Shown here: piece after piece, positions 5,619-12,206 of the stretch
Position numbering within the stretch: position 1 is the stretch's first letter
How the letters are laid out: each line of letters opens with the position of its first letter
From: an uncultured Lachnospiraceae bacterium
Lineage (GTDB): Bacteria > Bacillota > Clostridia > Lachnospirales > Lachnospiraceae
NCBI GenBank assembly: GCA_910577765.1
Contig: CAJTOV010000111.1
Coordinates: 1 to 12,206, forward strand
Length of the DNA stretch: 12,206 nucleotides
Direction: 5' to 3'
Notes under the pieces: generated by a model
The model's input: the letters and a program-made list of their open reading frames with translations, nothing else
Databases searched by the model: none
Told to the model about the DNA's origin: nothing
Translations under genes and position numbers: made by a program

Positions 5619-6728
5619 TTACTGCATATCCAGAATCTGCTGGTACAGTTCCTTGTTGTCCTTGGAGGATTCCTCGATGATGCCCTTGCAGGCTTCCTGC
5701 CACGGAGCAATGTCGGTGACTTCTACCACGTTGCAGCCCTCTGCCTTCAGCTCTTCCAGAACCTTGTTCTCGGCCTCCTCAGAGATCTTCCGGTTGAACT
5801 CGGAAGCATACTTGCCGGCCTCCATCAGGATGCCCTGCTGCTCGGGAGTCAGCTTCTCCCAGGCCGCATCGGTGATGATCACCTGGATTGCGCCCAGGGT
5901 ATGTCCGTCCAGAATCAGGTTGTTGGCAACCTCCGGGAATGCGTTGGACTTGTAGTTGGCGATGGGCTGCTCGGCACCGTCTACCACGCCGGTCTGCAAT
6001 GCGGAATACAGCTCGCCGAAGGATACTACTGTCGGGGAAGCGCCCAGACCTTCCACCATACCGTTCATGATGGGGTCATTGGACACACGCAGCTTCATGC
6101 CCTTCAAATCCTCCAGGCCGCTGATCTCTTTCACGGTAAAGAAATGGCGGAAGCCTTCCTCACCATAGAACAGACCGCGGACTCCGGCGCCATTTTCCTG
6201 GGGCTCCAGCAGGAACTCTTCTGCCAGCGGGCTGGTAGCAAAGTTCCAGAAATGCTCACGGTTTACAAATGTATAGGGGATGGACAGCAGCATGGACTTC
6301 TGTCCGCCGTAGCTGGTCAGTGCAAATGCAGAGATCCGGGACATGTCGATGTCACCGCCGCCCAGCATGGTATCCAGCACGTCGTTCTCAGAACCAAGCA
6401 CACCGCTGGCCTGAAGGTCAATCTTGATGGAACCGCCGGACAGCTCCTCCACCTTCTCCTTGAAAGCGGTATCCGTCTGGCCCACGATGGTATCCAGCGG
6501 GTTCACCTCTGCCATAACCAGGGTAATGTCCGGACCGACCTTCTCGCCGCCTGCTGCCTCTGCTGCGGCACTGGTCTCGCCTCCGGCAGCCGTGGTCTCC
6601 TTGGGAGCTTCCGTAGCAGCCGGTGCTGCAGTGGTGGCCGGTGCCTCAGGCTCTTTCAGTCCGCATCCTGCCAGGGATACGGCTGCCATTGCCAGACACA
6701 GGGAAATGCTTACCATTTTTTTCTTCAT
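5619..6728 (-). CDS. dctP: TRAP transporter substrate-binding lipoprotein (first DctP)
   Basis: The protein has 369 residues. MKKK, a hydrophobic core and lipobox LAGC put the acylated Cys at residue 22. It is followed by a low-complexity Ala/Thr/Glu tether (about 25-63) that makes it longer than usual DctP. The folded part has GVLGSENDVLDTMLGGGDID (109-128), KLRVSN (212-217, Arg214 as the likely carboxylate contact) and ELYSALQTGVVDGAE (239-253), standard DctP marks. The start is supported by AAAGGAGGG 6 bases upstream of the ATG at 6728. It is first in the transporter operon, behind the promoter at 6785-6813 and downstream of the two-component genes that probably control it. The ligand cannot be read from sequence; an organic acid or sugar acid is usual. 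Confidence 0.95.
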   Translation of the reverse strand: MKKKMVSISLCLAMAAVSLAGCGLKEPEAPATTAAPAATEAPKETTAAGGETSAAAEAAGGEKVGPDITLVMAEVNPLDTIVGQTDTAFKEKVEELSGGSIKIDLQASGVLGSENDVLDTMLGGGDIDMSRISAFALTSYGGQKSMLLSIPYTFVNREHFWNFATSPLAEEFLLEPQENGAGVRGLFYGEEGFRHFFTVKEISGLEDLKGMKLRVSNDPIMNGMVEGLGASPTVVSFGELYSALQTGVVDGAEQPIANYKSNAFPEVANNLILDGHTLGAIQVIITDAAWEKLTPEQQGILMEAGKYASEFNRKISEEAENKVLEELKAEGCNVVEVTDIAPWQEACKGIIEESSKDNKELYQQILDMQ

Positions 6729-6784
6729 AATACACCCTCCTTTGAGATTGGTAACCAGGCTGCACGCCCGGTTCCGATAGCTTT

Positions 6785-6813
6785 ATTATAGCTTTTGGAA
6801 GGAATCTGGAAAA
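6785..6813 (-). promoter_or_regulatory. Promoter of the TRAP operon
   Basis: On the minus strand TATAAT (6790-6785) is perfect, but the -35 17 bases upstream is only TTTTCC (6813-6808). A good -10 with a poor -35 is what an activator-dependent promoter looks like, which fits control by the AraC-type regulator encoded next door. Expected start near 6778, about 50 bases before the ATG. Confidence 0.55.
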
Positions 6814-6819
6814 TGGTAA

Positions 6820-6846
6820 ATTTTTGTGAATCCTAGTACTATTTTT
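6820..6846 (-). promoter_or_regulatory. Possible AraC-type regulator site upstream of the TRAP promoter
   Basis: AAAAAT occurs twice on the minus strand exactly 21 bases apart (6846-6841 and 6825-6820), just upstream of the weak -35. Two half-sites two helical turns apart on the same face suit an AraC-family protein. A-rich hexamers are common, so this is only a candidate. Confidence 0.25.
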
Positions 6847-6895
6847 ACTTCTTTGGGATTCCGGGTTTGTGTGATTATGACAAAGAAATGCAGAA

Positions 6896-6914
6896 GACCG
6901 GGGAATATCCGGTC
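6896..6914 (-). terminator. Weak terminator after the response regulator
   Basis: GACCGG/CCGGTC (6896-6901 with 6909-6914) forms a 6-bp stem with a 7-base loop, followed on the minus strand by the T-rich stretch TTCTGCATTTCTTTG. A second, stronger 9-bp hairpin (6967-6975 with 6981-6989, loop of 5) lies closer to the stop at 7011 but lacks a T-run. Some read-through into the TRAP operon is likely. Confidence 0.4.
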
Positions 6915-7010
6915 ACTGTTCCCTTTCGGTTGCTGCCAGACATGGGATGCTGGTCATAGCTTACCAGCCATGGGCTTATGGCCCATGGCGTTCCCGGGAC
7001 GGCTGCCGGA

Positions 7011-7868
7011 TTACTCCCGGAAAATAGAGAGCCGGTACTCGGACGGGCTCTGGCCGGTGATCCGGCGGAACACTTTTGTGAAATAGTTGGAATCCGGGTA
7101 GCCTACGGCTTTACCGATTTCCTTTACATTGACGGTGGGCTGCTTAAGCAGTTCTTTGGCTTCATTTACCCGGTACTCTGCCAGGTAGGAGGTGAAGTTG
7201 CGGCCAAAGCAGTGTTTGAAAAGACGGCTGAAATAGGGCTCCGAATAGTTCATCATCTGGGCCAGGTCCTGCATGGAAAGGTCATACATGTAATTGTCCC
7301 GGATGTACCGCTGGATCACCTGGGTCACCTTCTGCTGCTTCTGCTGGGCCAGGTCCCCCTGGACAGCCGGGTCCTCCGGGGGCAGGGGAGGCTCCCCGGC
7401 TTCCTGACCGGTCCTGGCAGCTTCCGCTGCGAAGACGCCTCCCTTTCCCCTGCTTCCGGCATCCGCGCCTGTCTCCCTCCGTCTTGCCTGCTGCTCCAGG
7501 GCCAGACGGAGGGCTTCCTCCAGAACCAGCATCAGCTCGTTCTCGTCATAAGGTTTGAGAAGATAGTCCAGGGCCCGGACCGTGATGGCTTTCTTTGCAT
7601 AGGCGAACTCGTCATAGGCCGTAAGAAATATAATGCAGCAGTCCTTGTCCTTCTCCCGGATCGCCTCGGCTGCCTGGATACCGTTGATCCCGGGCATCTC
7701 AATATCCAGCAGGGCGATCTGGATCTGCTCTTTTCTATATATCTCCAGAGCCTCCCGGCCATTTTCTGCCTGAAAGATGGTACACTGGTCTCCCAGGTTC
7801 TTCCGGAGGGTCTTGCAGAGCACGGCCCGCTCAATCATCTCATCATCTGCAATCAGTAACTGTACCAT
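7011..7868 (-). CDS. Response regulator with AraC-type DNA-binding domain (YesN-like)
   Basis: The 285-residue protein has an N-terminal receiver: acidic pair D8/D9, phospho-acceptor D55 in LLDIEMPG, Thr83 in FLTAYDEF and Lys105 in LLKPYD. A variable linker (about 125-175, with Gly/Ala/Pro-rich stretches) leads to an AraC helix-turn-helix pair (about 182-282), with YSEPYFSRLFKHCFGRNF, and VGYPDSNYFTKVFRRITGQSPSEYR at the usual C-terminal signature. The start at 7868 has AGGAGG 7 bases upstream. It overlaps the kinase gene's 3' end by 26 bases, so the two are translationally coupled. By family, phosphorylation drives DNA binding at solute-uptake promoters; the adjacent TRAP operon with its weak -35 is the obvious target (inference). 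Confidence 0.94.
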   Translation of the reverse strand: MVQLLIADDEMIERAVLCKTLRKNLGDQCTIFQAENGREALEIYRKEQIQIALLDIEMPGINGIQAAEAIREKDKDCCIIFLTAYDEFAYAKKAITVRALDYLLKPYDENELMLVLEEALRLALEQQARRRETGADAGSRGKGGVFAAEAARTGQEAGEPPLPPEDPAVQGDLAQQKQQKVTQVIQRYIRDNYMYDLSMQDLAQMMNYSEPYFSRLFKHCFGRNFTSYLAEYRVNEAKELLKQPTVNVKEIGKAVGYPDSNYFTKVFRRITGQSPSEYRLSIFRE

Positions 7869-9510
7869 GGTTGTCCTCCTGCCTTCCGGCCATTCCCGTG
7901 ATTTCCGCTCCGGCTGTCCGGCTGCTATCCGGCGGCTCCTTTGCCTCCGGTTCCTGCCCTCCGGCCATTCCCGTGATTTCTGCTCCGGCTGTCCGGCTGC
8001 CATCCGGCGGCTCCTTTGCTTCCGGTTCTGCCCCATCCTGGGGAATCCGCAGCTGCACCACCGTGCACCGTCCCGGGCGGCTGTAGATTTGCAGGTCTCC
8101 CTCCCGGTACATGGAATGGATTCTCTTGTAGATATTTCCCAGTCCGATTCCCACCTTGGCAGTCCGCCCGTCTGCCCTCATGGCATCCTCCAGCTCCATC
8201 CGTCGTCTGTCGGTCATGCGGCCAACCGTATCTGCCACGGATACGGTCAGGAGCCTGTCCTTCTGCCACACCCGCAGAATCACCCGTCCCCCCTGCTCCT
8301 TTCTGGAAATGCCGTGGACAATGGCATTTTCCACCAGGGGCTGAAGGGTGAATGCCGGTATCTGGGCAGCCTGAGCATTGACCAGGCACCGGCAGTCATA
8401 CTGAATCCGCCCGCCGAACCGCATCTTCTGGATATACATGTAATCCTCCACCACCTTCAGCTCCGAGGAAAGGGCCACCACCTGCTCCGAGGTCTTTAAG
8501 TTGTACCGGAACAGGCTGCTCATGCTGGTGATCATCCGCTCCGTGGTGGCTGCATCCTCCAGCCTGGCTGTGCAGGCAATCATATTTAAGGTATTAAACA
8601 GGAAATGAGGGTTGATCTGGTTCTTCAGCATATCCAGCCTGGCCGCCTCCAGACGCTTCTCCATCTCCATCCGCTCCAGCTCCTCCCGGTGGAGAAGCTC
8701 CGACATCTCGTAGTTGCGCATCAGGCTGTTGATGTACCCGCGGGTGGCATGCTTCATCTTGTTGAAGGCATGGACCATGTCGCCCATCTCGTCCTTGTTC
8801 TCCACCTCCAGGTCCCCGCCGCCAAAATCATTGACCGCAATCTTGCGGGCACTTCCCGCCAGCAGGTTCAGAGGCTTCAGGAAGGAATTCACAATCAGCC
8901 GTGAAAGCGCCACCGAGAGAATCACCATAAGCCCGGAAAAAATCAGAATCAGATAAGGCATACTGTAAAAAAACGGAACCCGCTTCTGGTAGCTGTCATT
9001 ACCTGCCTCCAAAGTCACCTGCAAAAGCCGTCTGGCATAGATTTCCAGATACTCCTGCATCTCATAGATCCGGTACAGCTCCGTCACATCCGTCTCCCCG
9101 GAAGCCAGCTCCATAAATGCGTCCCGGGACTGGCTGTAATTCTCATAGGCATTGCGCACATTCCAGGTCCGGGCATACCGCTCCTCCCCAATAGTCCCAT
9201 AGGCAAAGGGCAGCGCCCGCAGACAACGCTCGGACCGGGCGCAGGCGATCTTATACTCCTGCACGGCCTCCTCATTGGGCCTGCGTACTGCCCGGCCAAA
9301 GGCCTGCACCTCCAGCTCCATGGCCTTCTGGAACTCCTGGCACCGGGCATTGTCACTGAGGATCACATTAAAATGTCCCAGGGCAAAGGTCATCAGCTGC
9401 AGGGTAAATACCGCCGACAGCATCAGCATCAGAATCACCAGACCGCTGTAGACAGCCAGCTTCTTCTTTAATGAAATTTTCAGCCAGAGATTCCGGACGG
9501 ACTGGTACAT
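7843..9510 (-). CDS. Sensor histidine kinase, YesM/LytS type
   Basis: The protein has 555 residues. A membrane segment (about 18-41), an extracellular helical sensor (about 42-178), a second segment (about 181-207) and a HAMP linker (about 208-262) lead to the kinase core. The phospho-acceptor is His302 in NQINPHFLFNTLN, and the ATP-binding N-box is Asn395 in LQPLVENAIVHG. The second glycine motif is GIGLGN (454-459). The usual DNGxG box is degenerate here: ADTVGRM (426-432), keeping only the Asp and a displaced Gly. The C-terminal tail after 493 is a 25-residue tandem repeat. The start at 9510 has GAGAGGAA about 10 bases upstream; an earlier in-frame ATG lies at or upstream of the -35 and is unlikely. 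It partners the overlapping AraC-type regulator. Confidence 0.93.
   Translation of the reverse strand: MYQSVRNLWLKISLKKKLAVYSGLVILMLMLSAVFTLQLMTFALGHFNVILSDNARCQEFQKAMELEVQAFGRAVRRPNEEAVQEYKIACARSERCLRALPFAYGTIGEERYARTWNVRNAYENYSQSRDAFMELASGETDVTELYRIYEMQEYLEIYARRLLQVTLEAGNDSYQKRVPFFYSMPYLILIFSGLMVILSVALSRLIVNSFLKPLNLLAGSARKIAVNDFGGGDLEVENKDEMGDMVHAFNKMKHATRGYINSLMRNYEMSELLHREELERMEMEKRLEAARLDMLKNQINPHFLFNTLNMIACTARLEDAATTERMITSMSSLFRYNLKTSEQVVALSSELKVVEDYMYIQKMRFGGRIQYDCRCLVNAQAAQIPAFTLQPLVENAIVHGISRKEQGGRVILRVWQKDRLLTVSVADTVGRMTDRRRMELEDAMRADGRTAKVGIGLGNIYKRIHSMYREGDLQIYSRPGRCTVVQLRIPQDGAEPEAKEPPDGSRTAGAEITGMAGGQEPEAKEPPDSSRTAGAEITGMAGRQEDNHGTVTDCR
7879..8028 (-). repeat. 75-bp tandem duplication in the 3' end of the kinase gene
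   Basis: Two adjacent 75-base units (8028-7954 and 7953-7879) encode 25-residue copies beginning EPEAKEPPD and ending in ITGMAG plus two residues, differing at two residues (G/S and G/R). It extends the kinase tail beyond the end of the ATPase domain and lies directly next to the ribosome site of the following gene. Confidence 0.92.
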
Positions 9511-9547
9511 GGGCTGGGATTCCTCTCTTCGGAGATTTATTAACACG

Positions 9548-9576
9548 ATTTTAGCATATGGGGGCCTGGGTTGCAA
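9548..9576 (-). promoter_or_regulatory. Promoter of the two-component genes
   Basis: On the minus strand TTGCAA (9576-9571) and TAAAAT (9553-9548) are 17 bases apart, and TG one base before the -10 makes it an extended -10. Expected start near 9541, about 30 bases before the kinase ATG. Confidence 0.75.
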
Positions 9577-9607
9577 GCCAGGAAAACCACCAGAGCTTTT
9601 GTATTGC

Positions 9608-9637
9608 AAAAGAAAACAGAGCCCATCAGGACTCCGT
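9608..9637 (-). terminator. Intrinsic terminator after the zinc-ribbon operon
   Basis: ACGGAGTCC (9637-9629) pairs fully with GGGCTCTGT (9624-9616), two G-U pairs included, around a TGAT loop. TTTCTTTT (9615-9608) follows on the minus strand. It lies 90 bases past the stop of the upstream gene. The TGA in its loop is also the stop codon of the small remnant frame at 9626-9724. Confidence 0.78.
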
Positions 9638-9724
9638 TCTCTTCTCTCCCACTGCTTTCAGCACCCGGACCGTCAGTTCAATTCCACGGATATATTCCTC
9701 CACGGTCAGATTCCTGCCTGGGGC
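9626..9724 (-). pseudogene. Possible 3' remnant of a lost gene
   Basis: Just after the stop of the zinc-ribbon gene, a different frame reads APGRNLTVEEYIRGIELTVR and then VLKAVGEKRTES before TGA. The composition and codons look like real coding sequence (amphipathic helix, Glu/Arg/Val-rich), and the frame ends inside the terminator hairpin, as true gene ends often do. There is no in-frame ATG. A GTG with a weak AGGCAGG upstream could start a 25-residue peptide, but a truncated gene end is more likely. I cannot name the family. Confidence 0.3.
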
Positions 9725-9726
9725 AT

Positions 9727-11229
9727 CTAATAGTTCATGATGGCATCCAGCACTACCGATGAATCGCTTACATCCTCATCCACCTTATACCAGTTGGCTT
9801 CCTCCGGCCCCCAGACAGAATCATACTTTTTCCAGAACTCCTGTTCCGTATATTCCTTGTCTCCGATCCAGAAAGAATTTTCCGAGGTTAACATATCTTC
9901 CAGCCACTTTCCCTGAAAAATTTCCACATACTTTCCGTTTGCATCACGCTGGTAAATATATTCCCAGTTAGAATACACATAGTCTATTTCGTTTGAGCTG
10001 GAACTGCCTTTCAGTTTATCTCCAGCATAGCCCCCGGCACCATAAATACAATCAATGGTTCCGTCATCCAGGAAGTAATACAGTCTGCTGCCGCCGAAAG
10101 CAGTGATCATGCTCCTGAGATAAAGCTCCGGAATCTGATCTCCATTAATATCTTCCAGGGCGAATCCTTCCACCATAGAAAAATCATTCACGGTCTCAAG
10201 GTAATCCAGATATGCCTGCTTCCATTCCTCCCCCTGGAACTCATCTGCCTCTATATTTTCATTTTCCAGCAGAGACTTAAAGTAATTGCCGTTTGCCCGC
10301 TCATAATCCAGCTGGGAAATGAAGATTGCCGAGCGGATCAGCCATTCCTCCGGATTCCCTGCCTCATTTTCCAGGAGGACCACCACATGATCATTGTAGA
10401 AAGAAACTTCCCGGTCATTAATAAAGTAATCCAGCTGGGCGATTATGCAAATCTGTGCGTCAGTACCTGCATAATATTTAAACGAATCCTCAAAATTCAC
10501 TTCTTTTATGTTTACAGAACAGCTATAGTTCACCTGGGATTCACCAAACATGGCCGATGGAAGTTCACTGGCGGTCATTCCAAGCCCAAACAAGGCATCA
10601 TTGTAATCCCTTACCACCCGCATATCCTCATCCAGAATAACCGCTCCCATAACCCTGGTATGCTTCAGCATCGAGCTTATATTTACCGGCTCTGTTTTCT
10701 CATTTCCAAAAACATAATCCACATAGCATCCCAGATGCAGCTGGAAGAAATCGTGAAGTTCCCTGCGTCCCAGGGTATATGGGTCTATGACATACAGTTT
10801 CCCTTTCCCCTTATTTGGGGATTCCTGTGTCTTCTGGACCCCGGGCGCCGGCCCAGTACTGGTCTCTGAAACCGTTTCTTCCTTCTGGTCCTGGACTTCT
10901 TTATCTTTCCTGGACCCAGTGCTTTCCGCTGCTTCAGACACGGCAACCTGTGTGGCCTCCTTTCTGTGTCCCAAACCAGCGGTCAGCCCCATGGCCCCCA
11001 GGGACACTCCAGCCAATACAACGATCCCTGCGGTAATACCGGCAATCAGCCGTGGATTCAACCCCCTTGCCATTCCGGGTGCCATACTACGCCTGCCGCC
11101 GCCTCCTGCCCGTGAGGCTCCGTTTTCCTGGCTGCCCATACCGGAAGCCGAAGCTCCTGTCCTTTGCCCGCAGATTGGGCAATACATGCTGTCATCGTCT
11201 ATCTTTCTTCCGCATTTACTGCAAAACAT
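9727..11229 (-). CDS. Zinc-ribbon membrane protein with large extracytoplasmic domain, unknown function
   Basis: The protein has 500 residues. It opens with a zinc ribbon (Cys3, Cys6, Cys17, Cys20; MFCSKCGRKI then YCPICG), then a Gly/Arg-rich stretch, one membrane segment (about 61-86) and a charged, Ser/Glu/Lys-rich linker (about 88-143). The remainder (about 144-500) should lie outside the membrane. Within it FALEDINGDQIPELYL (356-371) has the Dx(N)xD pattern of a calcium-binding loop seen in many secreted Firmicute proteins. A TM-anchored zinc ribbon with a variable outer domain is a frequent clostridial design of unknown role. The start at 11229 has AGGA 7 bases upstream. It follows the YARHG-domain gene by 26 bases in the same operon and shares its N-terminal layout, suggesting paralogous heads with different outer domains. 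Confidence 0.88.
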   Translation of the reverse strand: MFCSKCGRKIDDDSMYCPICGQRTGASASGMGSQENGASRAGGGGRRSMAPGMARGLNPRLIAGITAGIVVLAGVSLGAMGLTAGLGHRKEATQVAVSEAAESTGSRKDKEVQDQKEETVSETSTGPAPGVQKTQESPNKGKGKLYVIDPYTLGRRELHDFFQLHLGCYVDYVFGNEKTEPVNISSMLKHTRVMGAVILDEDMRVVRDYNDALFGLGMTASELPSAMFGESQVNYSCSVNIKEVNFEDSFKYYAGTDAQICIIAQLDYFINDREVSFYNDHVVVLLENEAGNPEEWLIRSAIFISQLDYERANGNYFKSLLENENIEADEFQGEEWKQAYLDYLETVNDFSMVEGFALEDINGDQIPELYLRSMITAFGGSRLYYFLDDGTIDCIYGAGGYAGDKLKGSSSSNEIDYVYSNWEYIYQRDANGKYVEIFQGKWLEDMLTSENSFWIGDKEYTEQEFWKKYDSVWGPEEANWYKVDEDVSDSSVVLDAIMNY

Positions 11230-11255
11230 CCCTTATTCCTGCCCTTTCTTTCGTT

Positions 11256-12011
11256 TTACTGAAATCCTCGCTCCGCCTCGTACCGGATAATCAGATCCCG
11301 GTTGGCAATCTCATACTTGTTCATCACAGCCTCTTCCCGGAAATCCCCAGGCGCAATGGAGCCATGGTACCACTCACAAGAATCAAAATACGCCTGAAGG
11401 CCTGCATCGTCAAACCTGCGCCCATGTCTGGCATACAGTTCATTTCTGGCCAGACGGCATTCCTCTCTGGTAAGCCCCTCCAAATCCTTCATTTCCAGAT
11501 ATCTGGAATTGCTTTCAGGCAGAATATACTTTCCCGCCGGTTCCGGAGCTGGTGTTTCTGATGGAATCTGTGATTCCGGCTCTGGCTGCCGGCCCGCCGG
11601 GGCACGCTCCGCATCTGTCTCATCTGTCTCGGAAGACAGTTCCTCCATTGGGGCAGAATCTGGTTCTTTCCCATAGGGAGCATTTAGTTCATCAGCTGCC
11701 GCTTCGCTCTCCCCAGCCCTTGCCCTGGTCTCCACATACTCCTGGACAGCATTTTTTCCGTCACCACTTCCCAGGCGGCCCAGGACCATCACAGTTACCA
11801 GCCACAGAATAGCCAGAATCGCAAGAACCGCAAGACCAACCGCGATTCCAATCAATACACTCTTCCCCATGCCCTCCCTGGTGTCCGGCTTCCTTTCATC
11901 CACCCTCCCGTCATCAAAAGGGGCTGACGATGTGGATATAATCTGTGTTCCACAATACCTGCAAAATTTCGTATGGCTGTCAATCTGTTTTCCACACTTT
12001 TTGCAAAACAT
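11256..12011 (-). CDS. Zinc-ribbon membrane protein with C-terminal YARHG domain
   Basis: The protein has 251 residues. A zinc ribbon (Cys3, Cys6, Cys17, Cys20) is followed by a membrane segment (about 51-77), a Pro/Glu/Ser-rich linker (about 80-160) and a C-terminal YARHG domain (about 161-245), recognised by RNELYARHGRRF (189-200), YFDSCEWYHG (208-217) and the ending NKYEIANRDLI. YARHG is an extracellular domain of unknown function in Firmicutes. The ribbon would face the cytoplasm and the YARHG domain the outside. AAGGAGGGAATC directly precedes the ATG at 12011. It is first in a two-gene operon with the 500-residue protein, behind the promoter at 12072-12100. A role in envelope sensing is a guess from layout only. 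Confidence 0.92.
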   Translation of the reverse strand: MFCKKCGKQIDSHTKFCRYCGTQIISTSSAPFDDGRVDERKPDTREGMGKSVLIGIAVGLAVLAILAILWLVTVMVLGRLGSGDGKNAVQEYVETRARAGESEAAADELNAPYGKEPDSAPMEELSSETDETDAERAPAGRQPEPESQIPSETPAPEPAGKYILPESNSRYLEMKDLEGLTREECRLARNELYARHGRRFDDAGLQAYFDSCEWYHGSIAPGDFREEAVMNKYEIANRDLIIRYEAERGFQ

Positions 12012-12050
12012 GATTCCCTCCTTAAAGACTGCATTCTTTCATATTCTTGG

Positions 12051-12070
12051 TATATCGTAATATCGATATA
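12051..12070 (-). promoter_or_regulatory. Palindromic operator candidate in the zinc-ribbon operon leader
   Basis: TATATCG (12051-12057) and CGATATA (12064-12070) are perfect 7-bp inverted arms with a 6-base spacer, lying at the expected transcription start, just downstream of the -10. A further ATCGTAAT half-site-like string occurs at 12122-12129. The position suits a repressor; its identity is unknown. Confidence 0.45.
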
Positions 12071-12071
12071 C

Positions 12072-12100
12072 ATTATACGTCATTTTCCATCTACTGTCTA
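12072..12100 (-). promoter_or_regulatory. Promoter of the zinc-ribbon/YARHG operon
   Basis: On the minus strand TAGACA (12100-12095, one base off consensus) and perfect TATAAT (12077-12072) are 17 bases apart. Expected start near 12065, about 54 bases before the ATG at 12011. Confidence 0.82.
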
Positions 12101-12162
12101 TTGATTTAACGAAATAAAATTATCGTAATTTAGATTCAAAGGTACTATTCACGTGGGGGCAT

Positions 12163-12206
12163 CTTCTTGTCCGGCTATGCCGGACAAGAAGCATCGGGCG
12201 TCCGCC
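12163..12206. repeat. Inverted repeat plus copy of the 2345-2367 element (cut by the right edge)
   Basis: CTTCTTGTCCGGC (12163-12175) and its exact reverse complement (12179-12191) form a 13-bp stem around a 3-base loop. The last 23 bases (12184-12206, ACAAGAAGCATCGGGCG then TCCGCC) match 2345-2367 with one difference. At 2353-2372 this string is the left part of a 20-base palindrome that ends a gene, so here it is probably part of another terminator or repeat continuing outside the window. Confidence 0.75.

Noticed and set aside
5577..6791. 404-residue plus-strand open frame
   Set aside because: It is the antisense shadow of the first dctP, which has a lipobox, family motifs and a strong ribosome site on the minus strand.
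7869..8036. Longer start for the AraC-type regulator (341 residues)
   Set aside because: The extension is a repetitive Arg/Gln-rich shadow of the kinase tail; AGGAGG points to 7868 and the receiver begins there.
9511..9726. Plus-strand open frames of 60-73 residues in the gap before the zinc-ribbon gene
   Set aside because: They run across the minus-strand terminator and promoter and have no ribosome site or protein-like features.

Overview
The window looks like a chromosomal segment of a Gram-positive anaerobe of the class Clostridia, most likely Lachnospiraceae (inference). The reasons are strong AGGAGG-type ribosome sites, sigma-A promoters, lipoprotein TRAP binding proteins, a YesM/YesN-type two-component pair, a DUF4368-type serine recombinase tail and zinc-ribbon/YARHG membrane proteins. 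Nearly every gene lies on the minus strand, so transcription runs from right to left.

Layout in transcription order. (A) 12011-9727: two adjacent genes for zinc-ribbon, single-membrane-span proteins. They follow a good promoter (12072-12100) with a palindromic operator candidate, and end at a terminator (9608-9637) that overlaps a small 3' gene remnant. (B) 9510-7011: a sensor histidine kinase and an AraC-type response regulator, overlapping and coupled, behind their own promoter (9548-9576). (C) 6728-3709: a TRAP transporter, with a binding lipoprotein (dctP), a small permease (dctQ) and a large permease (dctM). An intrinsic terminator sits between dctP and dctQ. (D) 3708-2456: a block of 65-bp repeats, then a second dctP. 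(E) 2330-787: a near-perfect promoter, a 190-nt leader with its own terminator and a possible pseudoknot, a small conserved-looking protein of unknown role, and an acetamidase/formamidase-family hydrolase overlapping it by ATGA. (F) 1-719: the start of an OmpR/VanR-type response regulator and, on the plus strand, the C-terminal remnant of a large serine recombinase. This marks the likely edge of a decayed or incompletely visible mobile element.

Working model (inference): the kinase/regulator pair senses an extracellular solute and activates the TRAP system. Two different binding lipoproteins feed one permease. The amidase-family enzyme downstream may process an imported amide or acid amide, while its own leader adds a second layer of control.

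The least explained parts are the structured leader at 2184-2295, the repeat block at 3516-3708, the long inverted repeat and palindrome at 2353-2436 (with a copy of the palindrome's left part at the right window edge), and the zinc-ribbon operon. No clearly new defence or mobile system is visible.
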